Shown here: piece by piece, positions 16,621 to 24,288 of the stretch
Layout: each line of letters begins with the position of its first letter
Position numbering within the stretch: position 1 is the stretch's first letter
The notes under the pieces: model-generated
Databases searched by the model: none
What the model was told of the DNA's origin: nothing
Seen by the model: only the letters and a program-made list of their open reading frames with translations
Assembly: GCF_001866135.1 (NCBI RefSeq)
Contig: NZ_MODW01000004.1
Location: 124,001 to 188,000, forward strand
Length of the DNA stretch: 64,000 nt
Source of the DNA: Microbacterium sp. LCT-H2
Lineage (GTDB): Bacteria; Actinomycetota; Actinomycetes; Actinomycetales; Microbacteriaceae
Direction of reading: 5' to 3'
Made by a program: the position numbers and the translations under genes

Positions 16621-17588
16621 GCGGCACGCACCCGAGGATCGATGACCCGGTAGAGCAGGTCGGTGAGCAGGTTGACGATGACGAAGGCGAGCGCGATCAC
16701 GAGCACGGTGCTCTGCACGAGCGCGTACTCCTTCTGCTGGATGCCGAGCAGCACCTGGCGCCCGATGCCGGGGAGCGAGAAGATCTGCTCCACCACGACG
16801 GCACCGCCGAGGAGGTAGCCGAACTGCAGACCGGTCATCGTGACGATGGGCACCAGGGCGTTGCCGAGCACGTGACGCACCTGCAGCCGACGCGGGGGCA
16901 CGCCCTTCGCCCTGGCGGTGCGGATGAAGTCGTTGGAGCGGATCTCGAGCACCGCCGTGCGGGTCGTGCGCATGATCGGTGCGGCGATGCCGAAGCCGAG
17001 CACGATCGAGGGCAGCAGCATCTGCTGGAGGTTCAGCAGCGGGTTCTCGAAGAGCGTGGCGTACGCCTGCCCGTTGGGGTTGAATCCGAACGACTGGGCG
17101 AGGATCGCGAGCAGTGCCGTGCCGAGCAGGAAGGCAGGGATCGAGAGCCCGGCGAGGCCGACGACCTGACCGACGCCGTCACGGAACGAGTCGGGCTTCG
17201 AGGCGGACAGCATGCCGAGCGGGATGCCGATGGCCAGCGCGATCACGATGGAGATGATCGCGAGCTCGAAAGTCACGGGAAGAGCGGCGGCGGTGAGGTC
17301 GAGGACGCTCGTCTGCGCCCGGGAGGAGAAGCCGAGGTTGCCGGTGAAGATGTTGCCGAGCCACGAGAAGAACTGCACGACGAGCGGCTGGTCGAGACCG
17401 TAGTACGCCTCGAGGGCGGCGCGCTGCGCCGGTGTGAGGGCCGCCGCCTCGGTACCGAGACCGGAGCTGATCTGGTCGCCGGGGATGGCGCGCAGCATCA
17501 GGAAGACGAAGACGGCGACGCCGAAGAGGGTGCCGAGGGCTGCGAGGATGCGTCGCAGCACGCTGTTGCGGAGGAGCTGTCTGAACAT
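16617..17588 (-). CDS. Peptide-type ABC importer permease (DppB-like)
   Basis: A 323-residue permease with six helices. It begins LLRNSVLRRILAALGTLFGV and has YYGLDQPLVVQFF (near 68), the coupling motif DFIRTARAKGVPPRRL (near 222) and the ending DLLYRVIDPRVR, all of the DppB type. It is separated from the upstream solute-binding gene by 67 bases that contain a 30-bp palindrome; that gap may set a lower expression level than that of the binding protein. Confidence 0.95.
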   Translation of the reverse strand: MFRQLLRNSVLRRILAALGTLFGVAVFVFLMLRAIPGDQISSGLGTEAAALTPAQRAALEAYYGLDQPLVVQFFSWLGNIFTGNLGFSSRAQTSVLDLTAAALPVTFELAIISIVIALAIGIPLGMLSASKPDSFRDGVGQVVGLAGLSIPAFLLGTALLAILAQSFGFNPNGQAYATLFENPLLNLQQMLLPSIVLGFGIAAPIMRTTRTAVLEIRSNDFIRTARAKGVPPRRLQVRHVLGNALVPIVTMTGLQFGYLLGGAVVVEQIFSLPGIGRQVLLGIQQKEYALVQSTVLVIALAFVIVNLLTDLLYRVIDPRVRAA

Positions 17589-17620
17589 GCGCGTGGGAGA
17601 GATGCCTGTCGTCGGGGAGC

Positions 17621-17650
17621 CGAGGGGGCGCGGACGTCCGCGCCCCCTCG
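17621..17650. terminator. 30-bp perfect palindrome between binding-protein and permease genes
   Basis: CGAGGGGGCGCGGAC is followed at once by its exact inverse. In RNA this makes a very stable GC hairpin with no T-run after it on the minus strand. The likely role is partial termination or 3'-end protection of the binding-protein message, allowing more binding protein than permease. Confidence 0.7.
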
Positions 17651-17655
17651 TTCCA

Positions 17656-19206
17656 CTACTGGATGGAGGTGGTCCGCAGGTACTGCAGCGAGCCGTTCGC
17701 CATCGGGGTGAAGCCGTCGACGGTCGAGGCCGTCGCCGTGTAGGTGTAGCTGGTGAACAGCCAGATCCAGGCGGCGTTGTCCTCGAGGTTCTCGGAGACC
17801 TGCGCGTAGATGTCCTTGCGCTTCTCGGGGTCGGCCGTCTCGCGTCCCTCGGCGAAGAGCGCGTCGAGCTCGGGCGAGGAGTACCCCGCGACCTGGTTCA
17901 GGTTGCCGGTGCTGGTGAAGTAACGGCCGTACATGCCGTCCGGGTCCGGGCGTCCGCCGTTGAGGGCGACCGCGGCGTCGAAGTCGGCCGCGATCCAGCG
18001 GTCCACGAACGCGCCGGACTCGAGCACCTCGAGGTCGAGCGTGATGTTCGCGTCGGCGAGCTGCGCCTTGAGGTTCTGCGCCTCGTTGACGGAGGTGGCG
18101 TACTCGCCCTGGGACACGATCGTCTTGACGGTGACGCCGTCCTCCTTGCCGGCCTTCTTCAGGTACTCGGCCGCCTTGTCGAGGTCACGCTCGGGGCACG
18201 GGCGCGCGTCCGGGTCGGACTTGAACGCCGGAGAGGTGATCGGACCGGTGACCTCGCCCTCGCCGAGCGCGGCGGTGTCGAGCACCTCCTGACGGTCGAT
18301 CGCGCACTGCATCGCGAGGCGCACGTTCACGTCGGCGAGGTCGCCGCGCTGCGCATTCAGCTGCAGGGCGTGGTAGCTGAGCTGCGGGGTGGTGGCGACC
18401 TCGACGTTCGCGCCCTCGGCCGTCTGCGCGACGAGCGGGTCGTCGAACACGGCCAGCTGCACGTTGCCGGACTGCATCGCCGAGACGATGGACGACTCGT
18501 CGGGGATCACGCGGAACTCGACGGTGTCGAGCAGCGCGGTGTCGCCCCAGTAGTCCTCGTTCTTGGCGAGGGTGAGCGACTGGCTCGCCTTCCGGTCCTC
18601 CAGCACGAACGGGCCGGTGCCGTTCGGGGTGGTGTTGAGCGCCTCCTCGGTGTCGTCCGACGAGAGCATCGCCATGTTGATGACGGCGAGGTTCGCGGGG
18701 AGCGCGGCATCGGGGGCACTGAGGGTGAGGGTGACGGTGCTCTCGTCGGTGGCCTCGACGGCGGCGACCGAGGCGAGGGAGCTCGCGGCCACGGCAGCGG
18801 TCGCCTCATCGGCGATCGCGTCCAGCGAGTACTTCACGTCGGCGGAGTCGAAGGCGCTGCCGTCCGCGAACGTGACGCCCTCGCGGAGGTGGAGGGTGAC
18901 CGTGAGGCCGTCCTCGGAGACGTCCCACGACTCGGCGAGACCGGGGACGACGTTGAGCTCCTCGTCGAACTCGGTCAGGGTGCCGTACAGGTTCTGCAGG
19001 ACGTTGACCGCCTGGAACTGGGTGGCCTTCCACGGGAAGAGGGTGTCGGGATCGCTCGTGACGCCGATGACCAGGTCGCCGCCGGCGGCTCCGGATCCGG
19101 TGTCGGACGGGTTCGACGCCGGCGCGGAACACCCGGTGATGACGAGCGCCGCGGCGAGGCCGGTGGCGGTGAGGGCGCCGAGAGACGCCCACCGTGCTGT
19201 GCTCAT
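17656..19206 (-). CDS. Family 5 (peptide-type) solute-binding lipoprotein
   Basis: A 516-residue extracellular binding protein anchored by a lipid. The signal peptide ends at the lipobox VITGC (Cys near 26). Typical family 5 features are the early LFPWKATQFQAVNVLQNLYGTLTEFD, LAESWDVSEDGLTVTLHLREGVTFADGSAFDSADVKYSLD (from near 90) and the late ELDALFAEGRE. The linked murQ, anmK and epimerase suggest that it captures muropeptides or anhydro-muropeptides. The ribosome site AGGAGG sits a few bases before the ATG, so this mRNA has a leader. Confidence 0.93.
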   Translation of the reverse strand: MSTARWASLGALTATGLAAALVITGCSAPASNPSDTGSGAAGGDLVIGVTSDPDTLFPWKATQFQAVNVLQNLYGTLTEFDEELNVVPGLAESWDVSEDGLTVTLHLREGVTFADGSAFDSADVKYSLDAIADEATAAVAASSLASVAAVEATDESTVTLTLSAPDAALPANLAVINMAMLSSDDTEEALNTTPNGTGPFVLEDRKASQSLTLAKNEDYWGDTALLDTVEFRVIPDESSIVSAMQSGNVQLAVFDDPLVAQTAEGANVEVATTPQLSYHALQLNAQRGDLADVNVRLAMQCAIDRQEVLDTAALGEGEVTGPITSPAFKSDPDARPCPERDLDKAAEYLKKAGKEDGVTVKTIVSQGEYATSVNEAQNLKAQLADANITLDLEVLESGAFVDRWIAADFDAAVALNGGRPDPDGMYGRYFTSTGNLNQVAGYSSPELDALFAEGRETADPEKRKDIYAQVSENLEDNAAWIWLFTSYTYTATASTVDGFTPMANGSLQYLRTTSIQ

Positions 19207-19247
19207 TGCTGTTTCCTCCTGGCTGGGACCGCGTCGCCCTGGCTCGG

Positions 19248-19267
19248 ATCAGGCGGTGCTGCCTGAT
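19248..19267 (-). promoter_or_regulatory. Leader hairpin of the muropeptide operon
   Basis: ATCAGGC (19248-19254) and its inverse GCCTGAT (19261-19267) with a 6-base loop lie about 40 bases before the binding-protein start. This is a possible mRNA stabiliser or an operator half-site pair. Confidence 0.35.
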
Positions 19268-19293
19268 GCCCCGCGAACATCGTCGGTCTGGGT

Positions 19294-19350
19294 AAGTACC
19301 AAAAGTACACGAAAGTACCTACGCGTGTAACAGAAGTTCCTCTAGTGTTA
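19294..19350. promoter_or_regulatory. Candidate operator region for the RpiR-type regulator
   Basis: AAGTAC occurs three times at near-helical spacing (19294, 19303, 19313), followed by AAGTTC at 19334. TAACA (19328-19332) and its inverse TGTTA (19346-19350) bracket 13 bases. The region lies between the divergent operon and regulator, next to the TAGTGT box (19343-19348) that could serve the regulator gene. Confidence 0.45.
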
Positions 19351-19371
19351 TGAACACCGATCGGAGACCCC

Positions 19372-20274
19372 ATGCCCCACGATGCCGCTCGCGACGACGC
19401 CGGCACCCACCTCGTGCTCGTGCGGATGCGCGCCCTGCGCCCCGAACTCCGTCCGAGCGAGCAGCGCATCGCCGACCTGTTCCTCGCCGACCCCGCCGGG
19501 ACCGCCGGGCTCTCCGTCGCCGAGCTCGCGCACCGCTGCGACACCTCGACCACGTCCGTCGTGCGGTTCTGCAAACGACTCGGGTACGACCATGTGCGCG
19601 AGCTGCGCAACCATGTGCTGCGGGAGGTCGAGCGCGAGACGTTCGACACCGCCGCGCTCCCCGCGGTGTCCGGCGACATCGACCGCAACGACACCCTCGC
19701 CGACATCGTCGCGAAGGTGTCGCTCGCCGAGACGCTCTCCCTCGCCGACACTGCCAAGGTGCTCGACACCGACGCGCTCCGCGCCACGGTCGAGGCGATC
19801 ACCTCCTCCACCCGGGTGGACATCTTCGGCGTGGGGGCGAGCTCCATCGTCGGGCTCGACCTCCAGCGCAAGCTCACCCGGATCGGGCGGACGGCGTTGG
19901 AATGGTCCGACCCGCACGCCGCCTGGACCTCCGCTGCCACCCTCGGACCGGGGAACGTCGCGATCGCCGTCTCGCACACGGGCGCCACGACAGACACCAT
20001 CGAGTTCCTCCTGCTCGCCCGACAGGCGGGCGCGACGACCATCGCCATCACCAACCACGCCGGCTCCCCGCTCGCCGGTCAGGCCGACATCGTGCTGACC
20101 ACCGCCGCGCGCGAGACGGGCTTCCGCTCCGGAGCCCTGGGCAGCCGGATCGCCCAGCTCATGGTCGTCGACTGCATCTTCATCGGGGTCGCGCAGTCCA
20201 ACTACGACCGATCGATGGAGGCCCTCCGCGACACCTTCGCCGCCGTACATCACGTGCGCGCGGGCGGTGCCTGA
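19372..20274 (+). CDS. RpiR/MurR-family transcriptional regulator
   Basis: A 300-residue regulator. The N-terminal RpiR-type HTH (about 20-95) includes LRPSEQRIADLFL and AHRCDTSTTSVVRFCKRLGYD. The C-terminal SIS sugar-phosphate-binding domain (about 125-270) has IFGVGASSIVGLD and IAVSHTGATTDTIEF. It is divergent from the murQ operon, where MurR repressors respond to MurNAc-6-phosphate, so that ligand is the best guess. A gene for an MFS carrier follows after one base. Confidence 0.9.
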   Translation: MPHDAARDDAGTHLVLVRMRALRPELRPSEQRIADLFLADPAGTAGLSVAELAHRCDTSTTSVVRFCKRLGYDHVRELRNHVLREVERETFDTAALPAVSGDIDRNDTLADIVAKVSLAETLSLADTAKVLDTDALRATVEAITSSTRVDIFGVGASSIVGLDLQRKLTRIGRTALEWSDPHAAWTSAATLGPGNVAIAVSHTGATTDTIEFLLLARQAGATTIAITNHAGSPLAGQADIVLTTAARETGFRSGALGSRIAQLMVVDCIFIGVAQSNYDRSMEALRDTFAAVHHVRAGGA

Positions 20275-20275
20275 G

Positions 20276-21418
20276 ATGAGCGCGCGCCGACTCCGCGTCG
20301 GGCTGTTCACGGCGTTCGGCGGCCTCGGCGTGACCGCGGCGTTCGTCCCGGCCGTCCTTCCCTCCGCGGAGCACGCGACGGACGCCGACCTGAGTGCCGC
20401 CGTGCCCGTCCTCTTCGCGGGACTCCTCGTGGGCGTGCTGCTGTCGGGTCCGCTCCTGGTGCGCCGCCCACCCCGGACGACGCTCGTGCTGGGCAGCCTC
20501 CTGCAGGCGGCCGCCATCGTCGGTGTCGCCCTCGCGACGGATCCGGGCGTCTTCCTCGCGGCCGCCGCGCTCGCGGGGCTCGGGTTCGGTCTCGTCGAGG
20601 CAGCGGGCTCCGTGGCAGCCAAGGCCGCCAGCGCGGCGAGCACGACCGGGATGCTGAGCGCCCTGATGGGCACGGTCGCCGTGTGCGCCGCCGTCACACC
20701 ACTCGTGGTGGCGCTCGGGGCCGGCGCCCGTCCGGCCCTGACGCTGCTCGCGACCGTACCCCTGGCGACCGCCGCGGTGCTCGCCGGCGCCACCACTCTC
20801 GCCCGTCTGGCCGAGGCCCCGGCACGACGGGACGCACGCTCCCTGCTCGTCCTCCTCCCCTTCGCGCTGGCGCTGCCGCTCTACGTCGGCGTGGAGACCG
20901 TCCTGTCGGGCTGGTCGGCCGTGATCCCGGAGCGGGCGCTCGTGATCGAACCCGCCACCGCCGCGCTTGGCACCTCCGCCTTCTGGGCGCTGATGGCCGT
21001 CGGCCGCTTCGGCGCCGCCGCTCTCCGGCGGGCGGCGGTTCCGCCGCTCGCCCTGCTGGCGACCGCGACGGGGGCTGCCGCCGTCCTCCTGGTGCTCGCC
21101 GGCGTGCTCCTCGGCGATCAGCCGGTCGCGGCGCTGATCATCCTCGCCGTCGTCGTGGTCCTGCTGGCCCCGAGCTACGGCCTCATCCTCGGACTCGCGC
21201 TCGACCGACTCGATCCGGCCCGCAGCGCCGCGGTCACCGGGGCGCTCGTGGCCTGCGGCGCGGTCGGCGGCACGTTCGCCCCGACGCTCGTCCTGCTGAT
21301 CGGGCGCGACCCGGCGTCGAGCGTCACGTTCCTCGTGTCCGCCGTCCTGTGCGCGGTCATCCCCGTGCTCATGCTCGTGGCGTCACGCTCCGGGCGCGCC
21401 GTCCCGGCGCTGCGGTGA
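20276..21418 (+). CDS. MFS transporter
   Basis: A 380-residue carrier with about twelve helices, very rich in Ala, Leu and Val. The usual loop 2-3 Gly/Arg motif is only partly kept (LLVRRPPRTT). The ATG lies 2 bases after the regulator's stop; an in-frame GTG 9 bases earlier would overlap that gene. Co-transcription with the RpiR-type regulator suggests that it moves a sugar or metabolite of the recycling pathway, but nothing in the sequence fixes the substrate. Confidence 0.8.
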   Translation: MSARRLRVGLFTAFGGLGVTAAFVPAVLPSAEHATDADLSAAVPVLFAGLLVGVLLSGPLLVRRPPRTTLVLGSLLQAAAIVGVALATDPGVFLAAAALAGLGFGLVEAAGSVAAKAASAASTTGMLSALMGTVAVCAAVTPLVVALGAGARPALTLLATVPLATAAVLAGATTLARLAEAPARRDARSLLVLLPFALALPLYVGVETVLSGWSAVIPERALVIEPATAALGTSAFWALMAVGRFGAAALRRAAVPPLALLATATGAAAVLLVLAGVLLGDQPVAALIILAVVVVLLAPSYGLILGLALDRLDPARSAAVTGALVACGAVGGTFAPTLVLLIGRDPASSVTFLVSAVLCAVIPVLMLVASRSGRAVPALR

Positions 21419-21540
21419 CGCACTCTTCCTCCCCCATCGGGCCTGCACACGACCTCTTCACAGATGCCGGAATTTCGAGCGGCGCCCGCACGGCGACCCC
21501 GTATCGTCGAAGCCACACCCGCACCGAGGAAGGGAGCACC

Positions 21541-21909
21541 GTGTCCGCGGACACCCTCACGATCATCGTCAGCGCGATCGGCGTCGTGCTCACCCTCGGC
21601 GCGAGTCTGTTCGCGGCAGGGGCGTGGATGATCCGTCGCATCGATGAGCGTCTCGGCACCGTCGACCACCGGCTCTCCACAGGCATCGACACGGTCGAAG
21701 AGAAGCTCGCCGCACGCATCGGCTCCGTCGAAGAGAAGCTCGCCGCACGCATCGGCTCCGTCGAAGATAAGCTCACCACACGCATCGACTCGGTCGAAGA
21801 GAAGCTCACCACACACATCGATGCGGTGGCGGCGGACGTCACGGATCTGAAGATCGCCGTCGCCCGGCTCGAGGGGCCCCCGCGACACCTGCTCGTATCG
21901 GGGAGCTGA
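21541..21909 (+). CDS. Membrane-anchored hendecad-repeat coiled-coil protein (repeat protein 2)
   Basis: A 122-residue protein of no recognised family. One N-terminal membrane helix (about 6-30) leads into five 11-residue units (residues 49-103), two nearly identical (IGSVEEKLAAR) and others such as IDSVEEKLTTH, then the tail LKIAVARLEGPPRHLLVSGS. An 11-residue period predicts a right-handed coiled coil. The GTG start is set by the ribosome site GGAAGGGAG 4 bases before it. The plan matches the proteins at 4729 and 60989, although this one uses 11-residue rather than 7-residue units. Confidence 0.72.
   Translation: MSADTLTIIVSAIGVVLTLGASLFAAGAWMIRRIDERLGTVDHRLSTGIDTVEEKLAARIGSVEEKLAARIGSVEDKLTTRIDSVEEKLTTHIDAVAADVTDLKIAVARLEGPPRHLLVSGS
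21685..21849 (+). repeat. Five 33-bp tandem units encoding hendecads
   Basis: In-frame array; units 2 and 3 share a long identical run of the type CGTCGAAGAGAAGCTCGCCG. The first and last units are the most diverged. Confidence 0.85.
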
Positions 21910-21917
21910 GCCTCCCG

Positions 21918-22820
21918 TCAGCGCAGGACGAGGGCGGCGGCGCCGATCAACGGCCCCTCGTCGCCCAGGCCCGAGCGGACGACGCGGGTGCGACGGGAGT
22001 ACTCGTGCACGGCGCTGGCGGTGAGAGCCTGCTGGACGAGGTCGATGTAGTCCGCCGACACCCGCGAGAAGCCGCCGCCGATGGCGACGGCGTCGAGGTC
22101 GACGAGGGTGGCGGCATCGGCCAGCGCCTCGCCGACGGCGCGGGCCGAGCGCTCGATCGCCGCACGGGCGACGGCGACACCGGCCGCGGCATCCCGGGCC
22201 AGGTCCTCCCCGGTCGCGCCTGACCAGCCCTGCTCCCGCGCCCAGGCGGCACTGGCAGGTCCGGAGGCGATCTCCTCGAGAGTGAGCCCGCCCTCGCGGC
22301 GCACCTGGCCGAGGTGCCCGGCGTTGCCGCTCGCCCCGGGCACATACGCACCTCCCACGACGAAACCGCCGCCGACGCCGGTGGAGACGACGATCGACAG
22401 GGAGGCTCCCGCCTGCTGCGTCGCCCCCAGCCACGACTCCGCGAGCGCGAGCGCGCCGCCGTCGTGACCCAGGACCGCCGGGACGTCCCGGCCGAGTGCG
22501 GTCGAGGCCGCACGGGCGACCGCGTCGACGAGGCCGAACCCCCGCGCGAGGGGCATGTTCACCGGCAGGATCTCACCGCGGGTCCGATCCACGGGACCCG
22601 CGCTGCCGATCCCGGCGCCGACGAGCTCCGCGTCGGCGGGAAGGACGGCGAGCGCATGCCGCACGATGGCGTCGACCGCCGCCGTCAACGACGCGGACGT
22701 CGCCTCCCGACCGGTGGGCTGCCGGCTGCGGCTGCCGGGGACGAGCGTGCCGTCGTCGGCGACGAGGGCGGCCTCCATCTTCGTGCCGCCCACGTCGACA
22801 GCCAGCGCGTAGCGGGTCAC
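21918..22820 (-). CDS. ROK-family sugar kinase without the zinc-cysteine motif
   Basis: A 300-residue sugar kinase. It has the phosphate loop VDVGGTKMEAALV, the catalytic Asp region AVLGHDGGALALAE and the VVSTGVGGGFVVGG loop. The usual ROK zinc site (CxCGxxGC after the metal His) is absent: GNAGHLGQVRREGGLTLEE runs straight through. A glucose, N-acetylsugar or similar substrate is possible. The GTG start overlaps the pyrE stop by 4 bases, so it is transcribed with a pyrimidine gene, an odd pairing. Confidence 0.85.
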   Translation of the reverse strand: MTRYALAVDVGGTKMEAALVADDGTLVPGSRSRQPTGREATSASLTAAVDAIVRHALAVLPADAELVGAGIGSAGPVDRTRGEILPVNMPLARGFGLVDAVARAASTALGRDVPAVLGHDGGALALAESWLGATQQAGASLSIVVSTGVGGGFVVGGAYVPGASGNAGHLGQVRREGGLTLEEIASGPASAAWAREQGWSGATGEDLARDAAAGVAVARAAIERSARAVGEALADAATLVDLDAVAIGGGFSRVSADYIDLVQQALTASAVHEYSRRTRVVRSGLGDEGPLIGAAALVLR

Positions 22821-23377
22821 TGCGGGTCGAGTCCGAGGTCGTCGAGGTCGAAGGCCGCGCGCCACTCCAGGCCTTCGGCCTCGATGGCGGCCTGCGCGCC
22901 GGTCTTGCGGTCGACGATCACCGCGACCGCGACGACCTCCGCGCCTTCCTTGCGCAGCGCCTCGACCGCCTTGAGCGCGGACTGCCCGGTGGTCGAGGTG
23001 TCCTCCAGCACGACCACGCGCTTGCCCTTCACGTCGGCGCCCTCGATCTGGCGACCGCGACCGTGGTCCTTCGGCTCCTTGCGCACCACGAACGCGTCCA
23101 GCGGACGATCGGTGCCGACCGAGGCATGCAGGACGGCGTTCGCGATCGGGTCGGCGCCGAGCGTCAGACCGCCGACGGCGACGACGTCGAGATCGGCGAT
23201 CAGGTCGAGCATGATGCGGCCGATGGCCGGGGCGGCGCGGTGGTCGAGGGTGAGCTTGCGCATGTCGACGTAGTACGTCGCCTTCTTGCCGCTGGAGAGG
23301 GTGAAATCGCCGTGGAACACCGCCTCGTCCGTGATGAGAGCGAGGAGGGTCTGGCGGTCTGCGTCGAGTGCGGTCAC
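22817..23377 (-). CDS. pyrE: Orotate phosphoribosyltransferase PyrE
   Basis: A 186-residue enzyme that joins orotate to PRPP, giving OMP in pyrimidine synthesis. It has TLSSGKKATYYVDMRKLTLD near the N-terminus, VGGLTLGADPIA (the glycine-rich loop), VRKEPKDHGRGRQIEG (the flexible catalytic loop with Lys/His) and the PRPP motif VVVLEDTSTTGQSAL. The start is placed at the GTG 7 bases after TACACT; a GTG seven codons upstream lies inside the promoter and is unlikely. Confidence 0.93.
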   Translation of the reverse strand: MTALDADRQTLLALITDEAVFHGDFTLSSGKKATYYVDMRKLTLDHRAAPAIGRIMLDLIADLDVVAVGGLTLGADPIANAVLHASVGTDRPLDAFVVRKEPKDHGRGRQIEGADVKGKRVVVLEDTSTTGQSALKAVEALRKEGAEVVAVAVIVDRKTGAQAAIEAEGLEWRAAFDLDDLGLDPQ

Positions 23378-23384
23378 GGCATCC

Positions 23385-23390
23385 AGTGTA
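23385..23390 (-). promoter_or_regulatory. -10 box TACACT for pyrE
   Basis: Minus-strand TACACT, 7 bases, then the GTG at 23377. Only 12 bases separate it from the opposing -10 box of xthA. Confidence 0.55.
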
Positions 23391-23402
23391 GGAGGCACAC
23401 CC

Positions 23403-23408
23403 TAGGCT
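23403..23408 (+). promoter_or_regulatory. -10 box TAGGCT for xthA
   Basis: TAGGCT, GGACGC, then ATG at 23415. Confidence 0.6.
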
Positions 23409-23414
23409 GGACGC

Positions 23415-24260
23415 ATGCGCTTGGCCACCTGGAACGTCAACTCCATCCGCACCCGCGTCACCCGCACCGTCGAGTTCGCCGTCCGTGAAGACATCGACGT
23501 GCTCGCGATGCAGGAGGTGAAGTGCAAGCCGGAGCAGTTCCCGTATGCACCGTTCGAGGAGGCCGGCTATCACGTCGAGGTGCACGGCCTGAATCAGTGG
23601 AACGGCGTCGCCATCGCCAGCCGGCTGCCCATCACCGACGTGCGCACCGCGTTCGACGGCATGCCCGGGTTCGCGAAGGGCCACGAGGGCCCCGACGCCC
23701 CGCAGGAGGCGCGCGCGCTGGGCGTCATGGTCGACGGCGTGCGCGTCTGGAGCCTGTACGTGCCCAACGGCCGCTCGCTCGACGACCCGCACTACGCTTA
23801 CAAGCTGCACTGGCTCGAGCAGCTCAAGCAGTCCACCGCCGCCGAGCTGTCGGCGAATCCCGACCTTCCGCTCGCCCTCGTCGGCGACTTCAACATCATC
23901 CCGTTCGACCACGACAACGGCGATCCCGACATCGTGGTCGGCCGCTCCACCCACGTCTCCCCCGCCGAGCGTGACGCGTTCTTCGCGCTGACCGACGCGG
24001 GCGTGACCGACGTCGTGCGGCCGCTGCTCCCCGAGGGCTACACCTACTGGGACTATCAGCGGTTGAAGTTCCCACGCAACGAGGGCATCCGCATCGACTT
24101 CATCCTCGGCTCGAAGACGTTCGCCGATGCCGTCACCGGCGCCTCGATCCACCGCAACGAGCGCAAGGGCGAGCAGCCCAGCGACCACGTGCCCGTGGTG
24201 GTCGATCTGGACTTCGGCGGCGACGACGCCGACGACGACCTGCCGATGATCTTCTCCTGA
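23415..24260 (+). CDS. xthA: Exodeoxyribonuclease III / AP endonuclease
   Basis: A 281-residue EEP-fold nuclease for base-excision repair. It has ATWNVNSIR at the start, the metal Glu in MQEVKC (near 35), LVGDFNIIP (near 155), RIDFILGSKTF (near 225) and SDHVPVVVDL at the end, all in the right order. The length is usual for bacterial ExoIII. The last 12 residues are acidic (DDADDDL). Confidence 0.95.
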   Translation: MRLATWNVNSIRTRVTRTVEFAVREDIDVLAMQEVKCKPEQFPYAPFEEAGYHVEVHGLNQWNGVAIASRLPITDVRTAFDGMPGFAKGHEGPDAPQEARALGVMVDGVRVWSLYVPNGRSLDDPHYAYKLHWLEQLKQSTAAELSANPDLPLALVGDFNIIPFDHDNGDPDIVVGRSTHVSPAERDAFFALTDAGVTDVVRPLLPEGYTYWDYQRLKFPRNEGIRIDFILGSKTFADAVTGASIHRNERKGEQPSDHVPVVVDLDFGGDDADDDLPMIFS

Positions 24261-24262
24261 CT

Positions 24263-24282
24263 CTTCGACAGGCTCAGGGACC
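24263..24282 (+). repeat. Intergenic 20-mer resembling a dispersed actinobacterial repeat
   Basis: CTTCGACAGGCTCAGGGACC fills the 28-base gap between xthA and the HAD gene. I recall this word as very common between genes of Microbacteriaceae and relatives; that is memory, not a search. Only one copy is in this window. Confidence 0.45.
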
Positions 24283-24288
24283 TACCCC

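Noticed and set aside
21685..21849. CRISPR-like or minisatellite array
   Set aside because: 33-bp units without spacers that encode clean 11-residue repeats; coding explains them.
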